Assembly: GCA_036399835.1 (NCBI GenBank)
Contig: DASWMI010000080.1
Location: forward strand, 24,593 to 88,592
Origin: DASYML01 sp036399835
Lineage (GTDB): Bacteria; Acidobacteriota; Blastocatellia; Pyrinomonadales; Pyrinomonadaceae
DNA: 64,000 bases
Direction: 5' to 3'
The stretch's first letter is position 1; every line of letters begins with the position of its first letter. Below, piece by piece: positions 49,509 to 59,114 of the stretch. Made by a program: the position numbers and the translations under genes. The notes beneath the pieces are model-generated. The model worked only from the letters and a program-made list of their open reading frames with translations. It was not told the origin of the DNA and did not search any database.

Positions 49509-50282
49509 ATGAAAATCATTGTCTTGATGAAACAGGTGGCGAACAAGGATGCGATCCTGCGTATCAACAGGGATGCGACGTGGATTGAAGAGGGCGACCT
49601 TTCCTACGAGGTCAACGAATCGGACGGCTACGCGCTGGAGGAGGCGCTGCGTTTGAAGGAGAAGCACGGGGGCGAAGTCATCGTCTGTTCGATGGGACCG
49701 CAGCGCGCGAAGAGCGTGATTAAGGATGCGCTGGCGCGCGGCGCTGACCGCGCGATACACGTCCTGGTGGAGAATCTGACGCAGCTTGGTCCATTTCCTT
49801 CGGCGAGTATTCTGGCCGAGGCGATTCGCACGGAGCAGGCCGACCTGTTGATGACGGGTCTTCAATCGGATGATGTGAGCTACGGGCAGACGGGCGTCAT
49901 CATGGCGGAGCTGCTGGGTTTGCCGCACGCGACGATTGTCATAGAGGTTGACGCTTCGGGCGAGCAGTTGAGGGTCAAGCGTGAGCTGGAAAACGGCTGG
50001 TATCAGTGGTACTCGATGCCCAGGCCAGCGCTTCTCACCATCCAGTCTGGCATCAGCCAGATTCGTTACGCATCTTTGAAGGGCATCATGGCGGCCAAGA
50101 AGAAGGAGATTAAAGAGGTCGCGCCTTCAGCCGAAGCCGCAGGGCGTCCGGGCCACCAGCGCATCGAAAAGATTTACCTGCCGCAAAAAACAAAACAGAC
50201 GCAATTTCTCGGCGACGGCAACGCCAAAGCGGGCGCGGCAGCCCTCGCAGAGAAACTTCATACTGAAGCAAGAATTTTTTAG
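49509..50282 (+). CDS. etfB: electron transfer flavoprotein subunit beta
   Basis: EtfB pairs with EtfA to carry electrons from acyl-CoA and other dehydrogenases to the quinone pool. The 257-residue protein begins MKIIVLMKQVANKD, has NESDGYALEEALRLKE and the AMP/FAD segment SDDVSYGQTGVIMAELL. The recognition loop VKRELENGWYQW is also present. The ATG at 49509 follows the repeat. Together with the thiolase and dehydrogenase at 39-42 kb, it fits fatty-acid oxidation. Confidence 0.96.
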   Translation: MKIIVLMKQVANKDAILRINRDATWIEEGDLSYEVNESDGYALEEALRLKEKHGGEVIVCSMGPQRAKSVIKDALARGADRAIHVLVENLTQLGPFPSASILAEAIRTEQADLLMTGLQSDDVSYGQTGVIMAELLGLPHATIVIEVDASGEQLRVKRELENGWYQWYSMPRPALLTIQSGISQIRYASLKGIMAAKKKEIKEVAPSAEAAGRPGHQRIEKIYLPQKTKQTQFLGDGNAKAGAAALAEKLHTEARIF

Positions 50283-50346
50283 TGGCAAGAGACAGGTGAC
50301 AAGAGAAAGCTTTGATCCTGTCACCTGTCACCCGTCACCTGTCACG
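50283..50346. repeat. intergenic inverted repeat, GTGACAG heptamer family
   Basis: The left arm is GTGGCAAGAGACAGGTGACA. The right arm (50317-50345) is CCTGTCACCTGTCACCCGTC and onward. Its centre GACAAGAGAAAGCTTTG is shared, base for base, with the copy at 51341-51404. It fills the etfB-etfA gap. Confidence 0.88.
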
Positions 50347-50354
50347 AGGGGAAT

Positions 50355-51338
50355 ATGAGCAACGGAATACTGGTTTTTGCAGAGCATCGGGCCGCGAGTT
50401 TTAATAAAACGACGTTTGAGGCTCTGGCTGCGGCGCAGAGTTTGGGGCGTGAATTGGGCCAGGCCGTGACGGTCGTCGTGCTCGGCTCAGCGATGAACAG
50501 TCTGGCCGAGGAGATGGCCGCGTTTGATGTTGGCAGGGTTATTTATGCTAACCATGAGAAGCTTGCTGAATACACTCCGGACGGATACACGGATGCGATG
50601 GAGCACGTGTTGCGGGCAGTTGACCCGCAGTATGTCATCATGCCGCACACTTATCTGGTACGCGATTACGCGCCGAAGCTCGCGGCCCGTTTCGGCAAGG
50701 GGCTGATCGGCGATTGCATTCGCGCCGTCGTCTCGGACGGGAATGTCACTTTTACGCGCCGCATCTTTCTCGGCAAGATTGACGCCGAGATTGTCTCGGA
50801 CGGCGAGCCGCCCGTCTTCGCCACGTTTCAATCCGGAGCTTATCGCGCGGAGCAGGCAAGGAAGGGCGGCGGCGTCGAGGTCGAAGTGATGGAAGTGGAA
50901 GTTGGCGAGGTGCGTATGAAGCCTGAGCCGGCGTTCCAGGAGGTCAAGCAGGCAGTGGACCTGACGAAGGCAGATGTCATCATCGCCGTCGGGCGCGGCA
51001 TCAAGAGCAAAGATAATATCGCGCTCGCTGAGAAACTGGCCGATGTGCTCGGTGGAGACATCGCCGCCTCGCGTCCGATCTGCGATGCCGAGTGGCTGCC
51101 GATTGACCGTCAGATAGGCTCTTCGGGCCAAACGGTCGCGCCCAAGCTCTACGTCGCGCTCGGCATCTCGGGCGCAATCCAGCATCTGGTCGGGATGAAG
51201 AACGCGGGCACGATTGTCGCCGTCAACAAAGACCCCGAAGCCCCCATCTTCGACATCGCAGATTACGGCATCGTCGGCGACCTCTTTGAAGTCGTCCCGG
51301 TCCTGACCGAAGAGATCAAAAAGCTCAAGGGCGCGTAA
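50355..51338 (+). CDS. etfA: electron transfer flavoprotein subunit alpha
   Basis: EtfA holds FAD. The 327-residue protein has the C-terminal FAD domain signature PKLYVALGISGAIQHLVGMK, with APIFDIADYGIVGDLFEVVP, and VAVGRGIKSKDN-like segment AVGRGIKSKDNIALAEKLA. The N-terminal domain starts with FAEHRAASFNKTTFEAL. GAGGGGA lies about 8 bases before the ATG at 50355. It follows etfB and is followed by the M13 peptidase after another GTGACAG repeat. Confidence 0.96.
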   Translation: MSNGILVFAEHRAASFNKTTFEALAAAQSLGRELGQAVTVVVLGSAMNSLAEEMAAFDVGRVIYANHEKLAEYTPDGYTDAMEHVLRAVDPQYVIMPHTYLVRDYAPKLAARFGKGLIGDCIRAVVSDGNVTFTRRIFLGKIDAEIVSDGEPPVFATFQSGAYRAEQARKGGGVEVEVMEVEVGEVRMKPEPAFQEVKQAVDLTKADVIIAVGRGIKSKDNIALAEKLADVLGGDIAASRPICDAEWLPIDRQIGSSGQTVAPKLYVALGISGAIQHLVGMKNAGTIVAVNKDPEAPIFDIADYGIVGDLFEVVPVLTEEIKKLKGA

Positions 51339-51340
51339 AG

Positions 51341-51404
51341 CCGTCACGGGTAACAGGTGAGGGGCGACAAGAGAAAGCTTTGGTCCTGTCACCTGTCACC
51401 CGTC
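51341..51404. repeat. intergenic inverted repeat, GTGACAG heptamer family
   Basis: The left arm is CCGTCACGGGTAACAGGTGA and onward. The right arm is TCCTGTCACCTGTCACCCGT. The central GACAAGAGAAAGCTTTG repeats the etfB-etfA copy. Downstream, the promoter of the M13 peptidase begins within one base of its end. Confidence 0.88.
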
Positions 51405-51433
51405 TTGGCTGTTCCCCTGATTTCACGTACAAT
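51405..51433 (+). promoter_or_regulatory. predicted promoter of the M13 peptidase gene
   Basis: TTGGCT (51405-51410) and TACAAT (51428-51433) are separated by 17 bases. The ATG at 51482 lies about 42 bases after the likely start of transcription, with GAGG at 51469-51472 as ribosome binding site. Confidence 0.6.
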
Positions 51434-51481
51434 CCCTCTCGTCCCCTCCTAAAAATCCAGCTTGATAGAGGTGCACACGCC

Positions 51482-53632
51482 ATGCGTTCACGAAACTTGA
51501 TTTGTGTCCCGGCATTTCTCTTTGTCTTGTCGCTCGGCCTCATCTTGCCGGGCGATTGGACCAGCCATGCGGCTCGCGAGCAAGCCGTTTCTTCTTCAAC
51601 CCTTGCCGGACAATCTGAGACGGCTTCTGGTCCGGATGCAGCTTCGGCTTCAGTCAACACTTCCGCTTCGGATAATCACGGCTTCGATGTCTCCAACCTG
51701 GACCGCAGCGCCAGCGCCTGCGAGAACTTTTACCAGTTTGCGACGGGCGGCTGGCGGTCCAGAAACGAGATACCCGGGGCTTACCCGCGCTGGGGAAGGT
51801 TTAACGAGCTGGCGGATAGAAATCAGGAGCAGTTGCACCAGATTCTCGAAGAGGCTGCGAAGAACAAAAAGGCGCGCAAGGGCAGCAACGAACAGAAGAT
51901 CGGCGATTATTACGCCAGTTGCATGGACGAAGACAGAATCGAGACTCTCGGCCTCAAACCGATTGCGCCGGAGTTAAAACGCATCGCCGGAATCAAGGAC
52001 CAGCGCGGCTTGATTGAAGAGGCTGCGCGCCTGCATGGCATGGGCGTGCCTGTGCTCTTCAGGCTCGGCTCTGGTCCAGACTACAAGAAGTCAACGGATG
52101 TTATCGCGCAGCTTTCGCAGGGCGGACTCGGCCTGCCCGACCGCGACTACTACACGAAGACGGACGACAAATCCAAAGAGCTGCGCGAAAAGTACGCGGC
52201 GCATATCAGTCAGATGTTAAGGCTGGCCGGAGACGAGCCGTCCACAGCCGAGAGGGAAGCCGCGGCGGTCCTGGCGATTGAGACGCGTCTTGCCGAAGCC
52301 TCTCTGACGCGTGTCGAGAGACGCAACCCCGATAACACTTATCACAAGATGGACGCGGCGCAGCTCAAGACGCTCTCTCCCAATCTGCCATGGGATATGT
52401 ACTTCAAGAACGTGGGGCTGCGCACAGTCGGCGACATCAACGTCGCGCAGCCGAATTTCTTCAAGACTCTGGACAGCCAGTTAAGCGCGACTCCGCTCGC
52501 AGACTGGAAAGCCTACCTGCGCTGGCATCTGGTCAAGGCTTATGCGCCACGACTCTCGAAAAAATTTGTCGAAGAGGATTTTGAGTTTAGCGGTAAGACC
52601 TTGCAGGGAACGAAAGAGCTGCTGCCGCGCTGGAAACGCTGCGTCAGTAGGACGGACGCCGTTCTCGGAGAGGCGCTCGGGCAGGTCTATGTCAAGAAGA
52701 CATTTTCACCGGAAGCGAAAGCGCGTGCGCTCTCGCTGGTCCAGAATTTGGTCGCGGCGCTGCGCGAAGACCTCTCCACCCTGGACTGGATGAGCGATAC
52801 CACGCGCCAGCGAGCCATCGCCAAGCTCGAAGCCTTTACAAAAAAGATCGGCTACCCGGACACCTGGCGCGATTACTCCGCGCTCAAGATTGAGCGTCAA
52901 GCTTTCGTCGAAAATTCACAGCGCGCCAACCTCTTCGAGTTCAACCGCCAGCTCAGGAAGATAGCCCGCCCCGTTGACAAGACCGAATGGGGGATGACGC
53001 CGCCGACCGTCAACGCTTACTACAACCCGACCTATAATGAGATAGTCTTTCCGGCGGGCATCCTCCAATTTCCTTTTTACGACCCGCAGGCCGACGATGC
53101 CATCAACTACGGCGGCATCGGCGCGGTCATCGGTCACGAGATGACGCACGGCTTTGACGATAGCGGCGCAAAGTTTGACGCGCAGGGCAATCTCTCTATG
53201 TGGTGGACGCCCGAAGATTTCAAGAACTTCCAGCAGCGTGCGCGGTGCGTCATAGACCAGTTCGACAGCTTCGAGGTCCAGTCGGGACTCAACCATAACG
53301 GCAAGCTCGTCGTCGGGGAATCCATAGCGGACCTGGGCGGCGTGACCATCGCCTACGCAGCCTTGCAGAAATCTATGGAAGGCAAGCCGCGCCCGCCCGC
53401 GATTGACGGTTTTACTCCGGAGCAGCGTTTCTTCCTCGGCTACGCGCAAATCTGGGCCGAAAACTCGCGCCCCGAATACGAGCGCCTGCAAGTCGCTACG
53501 GACCCGCACCCGCTCGGCAGATTCCGCGTCAACGGCCCGCTCTCGAACATCCCGGCTTTTGCCGCAGCCTACCAGTGCAAGGCTGGCGACCCTATGGTCC
53601 GACCCGCCAGCAAACGTTGCCGTATCTGGTAA
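51482..53632 (+). CDS. M13 family zinc metallopeptidase (neprilysin-like)
   Basis: The 716-residue secreted peptidase has a signal sequence (about 1-30). After a Ser/Ala-rich linker comes the M13 N-terminal domain from about residue 55 (CENFYQFATGGW). The catalytic domain has the zinc motif in VIGHEMTHGFDD (His552, Glu553, His556), the third zinc ligand in GESIADLGGV (Glu about 613), and the C-terminal DPHPLGRFRVNGPLSN. It would cleave small peptides outside the cell. The ATG at 51482 is chosen because it opens the signal peptide and has GAGG upstream; a longer frame starts at 51380. Confidence 0.95.
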   Translation: MRSRNLICVPAFLFVLSLGLILPGDWTSHAAREQAVSSSTLAGQSETASGPDAASASVNTSASDNHGFDVSNLDRSASACENFYQFATGGWRSRNEIPGAYPRWGRFNELADRNQEQLHQILEEAAKNKKARKGSNEQKIGDYYASCMDEDRIETLGLKPIAPELKRIAGIKDQRGLIEEAARLHGMGVPVLFRLGSGPDYKKSTDVIAQLSQGGLGLPDRDYYTKTDDKSKELREKYAAHISQMLRLAGDEPSTAEREAAAVLAIETRLAEASLTRVERRNPDNTYHKMDAAQLKTLSPNLPWDMYFKNVGLRTVGDINVAQPNFFKTLDSQLSATPLADWKAYLRWHLVKAYAPRLSKKFVEEDFEFSGKTLQGTKELLPRWKRCVSRTDAVLGEALGQVYVKKTFSPEAKARALSLVQNLVAALREDLSTLDWMSDTTRQRAIAKLEAFTKKIGYPDTWRDYSALKIERQAFVENSQRANLFEFNRQLRKIARPVDKTEWGMTPPTVNAYYNPTYNEIVFPAGILQFPFYDPQADDAINYGGIGAVIGHEMTHGFDDSGAKFDAQGNLSMWWTPEDFKNFQQRARCVIDQFDSFEVQSGLNHNGKLVVGESIADLGGVTIAYAALQKSMEGKPRPPAIDGFTPEQRFFLGYAQIWAENSRPEYERLQVATDPHPLGRFRVNGPLSNIPAFAAAYQCKAGDPMVRPASKRCRIW

Positions 53633-53655
53633 GGCATTGGTCCACTACTTCTGCT

Positions 53656-53692
53656 ATCAAGGAGGGCCGCCCCTCGCGCGGCCCTTCTTGAT
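53656..53692. terminator. hairpin between converging genes, probable terminator
   Basis: Arms ATCAAGGAGGGCCGC (53656-53670) and GCGGCCCTTCTTGAT (53678-53692) pair over 15 bases with one wobble and a 7-base loop. No clear U-run follows on either strand, so its activity as an intrinsic terminator is uncertain. It separates the M13 peptidase (+) from the SCO gene (-). Confidence 0.55.
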
Positions 53693-53706
53693 AAAGTCCG
53701 CAGCTC

Positions 53707-54621
53707 TTATTTCTTCTCCAACAGATTCCGCAGGTCTTGCAGGACCTCGGCGGGTTTCCATTCGTTGCCCCTGTAGATTTTGAAGACCTTGCCGTCGGGC
53801 GCGATGAGGGCCGTGCGCAGCGAGTGTGTAATCTGGCCCGATTCCTCCAAGTAGCGCAGGCCGAAATATTGCGCGATAGCTTTGACTTCATCGTGCGAGC
53901 CGGTGGCAAACTCCCAGTGTGAGAAATTCTCTTGATCATAATTGCCCGTGTGTGCAGCGCCGTAGCTGCGCAGGACTTTCGGCGTGTCGTAGGCCGTGTC
54001 AATGCTGATGCTGAGCAGGTGCGACCTCTCGTAGAGCGCGGGAGTTTTTTGCAGCTCGCGGTTAATCTCCGCAAAGTTGTTGCTCATCAGCGTGCAGTAT
54101 TCGGGGAGCGGGCAGCGCGTGTAGATAAAGGTCAGAAGCAGAGCTCGACCCTGATACTGGCTGAGATGTACTGGCTTGCCGTCCTGGTTAACGAGCGTGT
54201 AGTCGGGAACTGCATCGCCAACTCGCGGCTCCGATAAGCCTTCGGCCTTATTCGCGCCATCGCCCCCATCGCTCTCTTTGGTAATCACTACCTCTTCGAG
54301 CCATGAAGAGGTGTCATCAACGACGAGCGTCGCGCCGATCTGGTCACCGGGCGCGAGGACATCAAAGGCCCACTCGTCCTTGAGAGCGAAAGGCATCGTC
54401 ATCGCATCCATATAGCCTTTAATCTCATCGTGAGCGACTGTGATACGCCGCGTGGCCTTATCAACGGCGACGACCTTGCCCTTGAAATCATAGCGTTGAC
54501 CTCTTGATTGCGTGCGGGGCTGGCAGGCCGTCAAGATGCACAGCAGGACCAGTCCACAGGATAAAAAGAGTGGCGCAAGCCTGCGCGCGGCTTTCAACAT
54601 TTTCCTCATCCGTAGGGCCAC
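53707..54621 (-). CDS. SCO1/SenC-type lipoprotein fused to a CusF-like copper-binding domain
   Basis: The 304-residue protein has a lipoprotein signal with Cys33 (ILTAC). A CusF-like domain (about 45-115) follows, with HDEIKGYMDAMTMPF giving the His64 and Met ligands for Cu(I). The SCO thioredoxin-fold domain runs from about 135 to 300. The SCO copper site is altered: CPLPEYC (Cys170 and Cys176) is a CX5C where SCO1 usually has CX3C. His266 in ITHSLRTALI is kept. It is likely to act in cytochrome c oxidase copper-site assembly or copper handling. No oxidase genes are nearby. Confidence 0.92.
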   Translation of the reverse strand: MALRMRKMLKAARRLAPLFLSCGLVLLCILTACQPRTQSRGQRYDFKGKVVAVDKATRRITVAHDEIKGYMDAMTMPFALKDEWAFDVLAPGDQIGATLVVDDTSSWLEEVVITKESDGGDGANKAEGLSEPRVGDAVPDYTLVNQDGKPVHLSQYQGRALLLTFIYTRCPLPEYCTLMSNNFAEINRELQKTPALYERSHLLSISIDTAYDTPKVLRSYGAAHTGNYDQENFSHWEFATGSHDEVKAIAQYFGLRYLEESGQITHSLRTALIAPDGKVFKIYRGNEWKPAEVLQDLRNLLEKK

Positions 54622-54646
54622 ATCAAATCAGCTCGAAGCCTGTCAT

Positions 54647-57238
54647 TTATCTTCGCTCAAGCCTGTCAGTGTAGAGCGTCTGGTAGGTCCAGTAGTTGTT
54701 CATCACCTTGAAGACATAATCCTTCGTCTGCGTAAATCCGATTTCGACGACGTAGCGGTCCGGGTCGTTTGAGCGCGCACGCGCCATCCAGCGCGCCATG
54801 TTGTCATCGCCGCCATTGTAAGAGGCAGCGACGGCCTGCGGCTGGTCCGGAAAACGCTTGAAGAGGTTGGAGAGATACTGCGAGCCGAGGAGGATGGCGG
54901 TCTGCGGGTTGTAGAGATCGTCCTGCTCGAATGCGGTCCTGCCAAGCTGCGCGGCAATCTCTTTGGCCGTCGAGGGAATAAACTGCATCAGCCCGCGCGC
55001 GGCAGCCACAGACTTGGCCTCGGGCCGAAAGCGCGTCTCCTGCCGCGCGATTGAGAGCACGAAGCGCGCGTCCACGCCTCTCTGCGGCGCAGACTCGAGC
55101 AGGGCATCCTTGTAGGGAACGGGATAAAGCAGCTCGACCATCTCGCGCGGCGCAAGCTCAAGCAGATAGTCCGCCGGTACGTTCTTCCAGAGCGGCTCGG
55201 CATAACGGACGGCGCGGTCCGCATGTTCGCCGCGCCTGAAATAGACCGCAAGCGTATAGGCCATCTCGCGTGAAGATGATGAAGGGCCGGCTGGTGTGGA
55301 CGAGCGGCTCTGGTCCAGCTCAGGCTTTTCCCTGTTCGATTCAGTTTTGGCTTTGTTTGAAGAGGCGGCAGGCTTGCTCGCTTCTTCCGTCGGCGAAATC
55401 TTCTTCGCGGCAGGCGCGGCGTTGTGGTCCAGCGCGGCGGCCAATTCCGGCATGCCTTCGTCATAAAGACCCAGGAAGAGCAGTTCGTCCGCCAGCGCCC
55501 TGTGCGTCGGCTCTGAAGCTTCCTCGCGCACTCCGCTTGTCAATAATTGCTGTCTTCCGAGTGGAACAAGCTCTGTCGGCGGAAACCTGTTGTAGGCCGG
55601 GAGACTACTGTAAGCGCGACGAGCGATGTCTAGAAGCTCGCGCGCCGTCGAAGCATCCTCCGTCAGACGTAGGGCTTGCTGCGCAGACTGGCGCGCGTTT
55701 TCGGCACGCCCCTCTGCCAGAGCCTTCTGCGCTTCGGCGCGCAAAGCGTTCAAGCGCGCGGCGATGATATTGCGCGTGCGCTCATCCTTTCCGAGAGCGC
55801 GTAAGCGTCTGGTCGAGCGAGCGCCGTAATATTCATTGCGTCCATCGGGTATGGAGAGATAAGCGTTGACGGCCTCTTCTTGACGCGCAGACATCTCAAG
55901 CAGGTAGGCCCGCAGGAAAGAGACTTCCGTCTGGCTCGTCCCGCCCGGTAGACGCATCCCGCCGAGGTCTGCTTCATTGCGCAACATTTCAACGTCGGAG
56001 AGCGCGGCGGACCAAGCGCCCTGCGCCAGATGAATCCGCGCCTGTGAAAAGAGCGCCAGCGCAGCGCCCGCCTCGCCCTTAAACGCGCCGCGCGTCTTCT
56101 GCACCCACTGGAGCGCCTCTTCATCACGCCCGGCTTCGCGCAGAGCATCTATGATATTGAGATATGGGCGTTCGGGATTCGGAGCATCCGCATAACGCTC
56201 TATCGCACGCCGGTAGGCGGCCACGGCTTCGTCCGTGCGTTGCAGGCGGTTGTAGGATGATGCGAGGAAACCTATCGCATCGCGTGCGCTGGCAGAGTCC
56301 GGGTACTGGTCCAGAACTCTTTTGAAATAGCTCGCGGCTTCTTCAAAGCGTCCTTCCTGATAGAAGCCGCGACCGATTTGATACAGAGCATCGGGGACAC
56401 TGGCGCTCTGACTGTAACGCTCCGCGATGGCCTGATAATGAAGCCGCGCCCCCGCAAAATCACGATTGAAGCTGTAGATGAGCGCGCGCCTGAGATGCTC
56501 GCTCTCGGCAAGCTGCGGCGCTCTCTGGCGTGCTGCCTCTGCGCTCCCGCTGTCTAGCAGGTCCAGCCCACGTGCGCCCGCGAGCGCGAAATCGTCTGGC
56601 CGCGAAGCGTCTGGCATCTGCGCGACCAGACTCTGGAAGGCCGCGCGTGCCTGCGCGTTCTGGTTGCTGCGCATGAGCGAGTGGCCCAAGAGCGCCAGCG
56701 CTTCGCGCGCAGCCGCGCTCTGGGTCCCGCTGCGAGGGCGTAAGATGGCTATGGCCGACGAATCATCGCCGCTCTCGAAATAGCTCTCGGCCAGCCTCTT
56801 GCTCGCGGCTTCGCGGAGCAGGCTGTTGGGCGCGAACGTGTTGAGCCGCCGCAGGTGCTGGCGCTCGAGCGTCAGGTTTCCCGCCGCGCGCGCCAGTTGC
56901 GAGAGATGCCAGAGAGCGTATGGCGAAAGCTGTGAGCGGCGCGCGACTGCTGATTCGTAGGAGGCGGCAGCCGTAGCCGTCTCGCCGCGTCTCTGCGAGA
57001 GGCGGGCCAGCAGATAGTCGTAGTTGTTAAGCTGGAAGACGGAAGGCTCGCTTGCCCGCAATGCCTCAAGGGCCGCGATGGCCGTCGCATCATCGCGGCT
57101 CTCGACCGCCGCGCGAATCTTCTCTTGCCGCTCGCGCAAGGTTTGTGCGCAGGTCTTAGGCGCGTGTGAAAAGAGAAAGAGAGCCGCAGAGAGAAAGATA
57201 AAAAGATGGCGTAAGAGCTTTGTCATCTTGAAAGGCAT
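54647..57238 (-). CDS. TPR-containing lytic transglycosylase
   Basis: The 863-residue secreted protein has a signal peptide (ending CAQ) and a long helical region of TPR-like repeats (about 40-620). After an Ala/Ser/Pro-rich linker comes a C-terminal SLT domain (from about 720). The catalytic Glu lies in IARQETRFRPEAKS (about 731), with ARGLMQFIPSTAKEIA and AVAASYNGGDDN, the standard lytic transglycosylase motifs. It cleaves peptidoglycan between MurNAc and GlcNAc, forming anhydro-MurNAc. The start is uncertain: ATGs at 57250, 57238 and 57226 all open the same signal peptide; 57238 is used here. It diverges from folD. Confidence 0.93.
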   Translation of the reverse strand: MPFKMTKLLRHLFIFLSAALFLFSHAPKTCAQTLRERQEKIRAAVESRDDATAIAALEALRASEPSVFQLNNYDYLLARLSQRRGETATAAASYESAVARRSQLSPYALWHLSQLARAAGNLTLERQHLRRLNTFAPNSLLREAASKRLAESYFESGDDSSAIAILRPRSGTQSAAAREALALLGHSLMRSNQNAQARAAFQSLVAQMPDASRPDDFALAGARGLDLLDSGSAEAARQRAPQLAESEHLRRALIYSFNRDFAGARLHYQAIAERYSQSASVPDALYQIGRGFYQEGRFEEAASYFKRVLDQYPDSASARDAIGFLASSYNRLQRTDEAVAAYRRAIERYADAPNPERPYLNIIDALREAGRDEEALQWVQKTRGAFKGEAGAALALFSQARIHLAQGAWSAALSDVEMLRNEADLGGMRLPGGTSQTEVSFLRAYLLEMSARQEEAVNAYLSIPDGRNEYYGARSTRRLRALGKDERTRNIIAARLNALRAEAQKALAEGRAENARQSAQQALRLTEDASTARELLDIARRAYSSLPAYNRFPPTELVPLGRQQLLTSGVREEASEPTHRALADELLFLGLYDEGMPELAAALDHNAAPAAKKISPTEEASKPAASSNKAKTESNREKPELDQSRSSTPAGPSSSSREMAYTLAVYFRRGEHADRAVRYAEPLWKNVPADYLLELAPREMVELLYPVPYKDALLESAPQRGVDARFVLSIARQETRFRPEAKSVAAARGLMQFIPSTAKEIAAQLGRTAFEQDDLYNPQTAILLGSQYLSNLFKRFPDQPQAVAASYNGGDDNMARWMARARSNDPDRYVVEIGFTQTKDYVFKVMNNYWTYQTLYTDRLERR

Positions 57239-57439
57239 GGGTGATCGCATATAGGGTTTGTAAAGCACATCGTAACATACGTCTGCTCGCCCGCAAATTT
57301 GAAAGCTCAAGCGGTGATGGAGTTCTCACTTCATGCTATAAAATATCTTCCGTCGCTACGCATAGGATGCCCGCAGGGTGTAACCTTATCCCGCTCTATG
57401 CAGAGAGAGATGCTGAAGGTTGAGCCATTGATAGAGACC

Positions 57440-58399
<960 letters not shown>

Positions 58400-58448
58400 A
58401 GTCAGAGTTAAAGCTGATTTCCGGAAGTTGCGAGGCGAGAGAAGAAAT

Positions 58449-59075
58449 ATGCTGCGTGTCGGGTTGACGGGTTCAATCGCGGTCGGCAAATCGTTTGTCA
58501 CAAGCATCTTCGAGGAGCTTGGCTGTCATGTTCTTGACGCGGACCGGACGGCGCGCGAAGTCGTCATGCCGGGCGAGCCGGGTTTGCTCGCCATCGTCGA
58601 AGCCTTTGGCGTGGAGGTGTTGAGGGAGGACGGGACGCTGGACCGCGCGCGTTTGGGCGCGCTCGTCTTCGCGGACGAAAGGCTGCGCGCACACTTGAAT
58701 TCTATCCTGCATCCTTTCATCATCGAGGCGCAGGATGAGCAGATGCGGCGCTGGGAATCCGAAGACCCGCACGGCATCGGTCTGGTGGATGCCTCGCTGA
58801 TGATAGAGTCGGGCGGCTACCAGCGTTTTGATAAAATTATAGTGGTCCACTGCCGCCCGGAAATTCAGCTTGAGCGTTTGATGGCGCGCAACGGCCTCAG
58901 CCGCGAAGAGGCTTTAAGGCGTGTTGCCGCGCAGATGCCGCAAGAGGAAAAGATGCGTTATGCTGATTATCTGATTGATACTTCGCGCGGTTTTGAAGAT
59001 ACTCGCAGACAGGCCGCGCAGGTTTACGATGCTTTGCAGGCGCTCGCAAAGCAGAGCCAAGGGGTCGCAGAATAA
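58449..59075 (+). CDS. coaE: dephospho-CoA kinase
   Basis: CoaE phosphorylates dephospho-CoA in the last step of CoA synthesis. The 208-residue protein has the P-loop GLTGSIAVGKSFV (about 5-17), DADRTAREVVMPG, ERLRAHLNSILHP and the LMARNGLSREEALRRVAAQM lid. The ATG at 58449 is preferred, with GAGAGAAGAA upstream; a frame from 58428 exists. It lies 49 bases after folD and 39 bases before the substrate-binding protein gene, all in the same direction. Confidence 0.95.
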   Translation: MLRVGLTGSIAVGKSFVTSIFEELGCHVLDADRTAREVVMPGEPGLLAIVEAFGVEVLREDGTLDRARLGALVFADERLRAHLNSILHPFIIEAQDEQMRRWESEDPHGIGLVDASLMIESGGYQRFDKIIVVHCRPEIQLERLMARNGLSREEALRRVAAQMPQEEKMRYADYLIDTSRGFEDTRRQAAQVYDALQALAKQSQGVAE

Positions 59076-59114
59076 GTTTTGCATTCGTTGGAAAATTTTC
59101 CGGTCCGGAACGAG

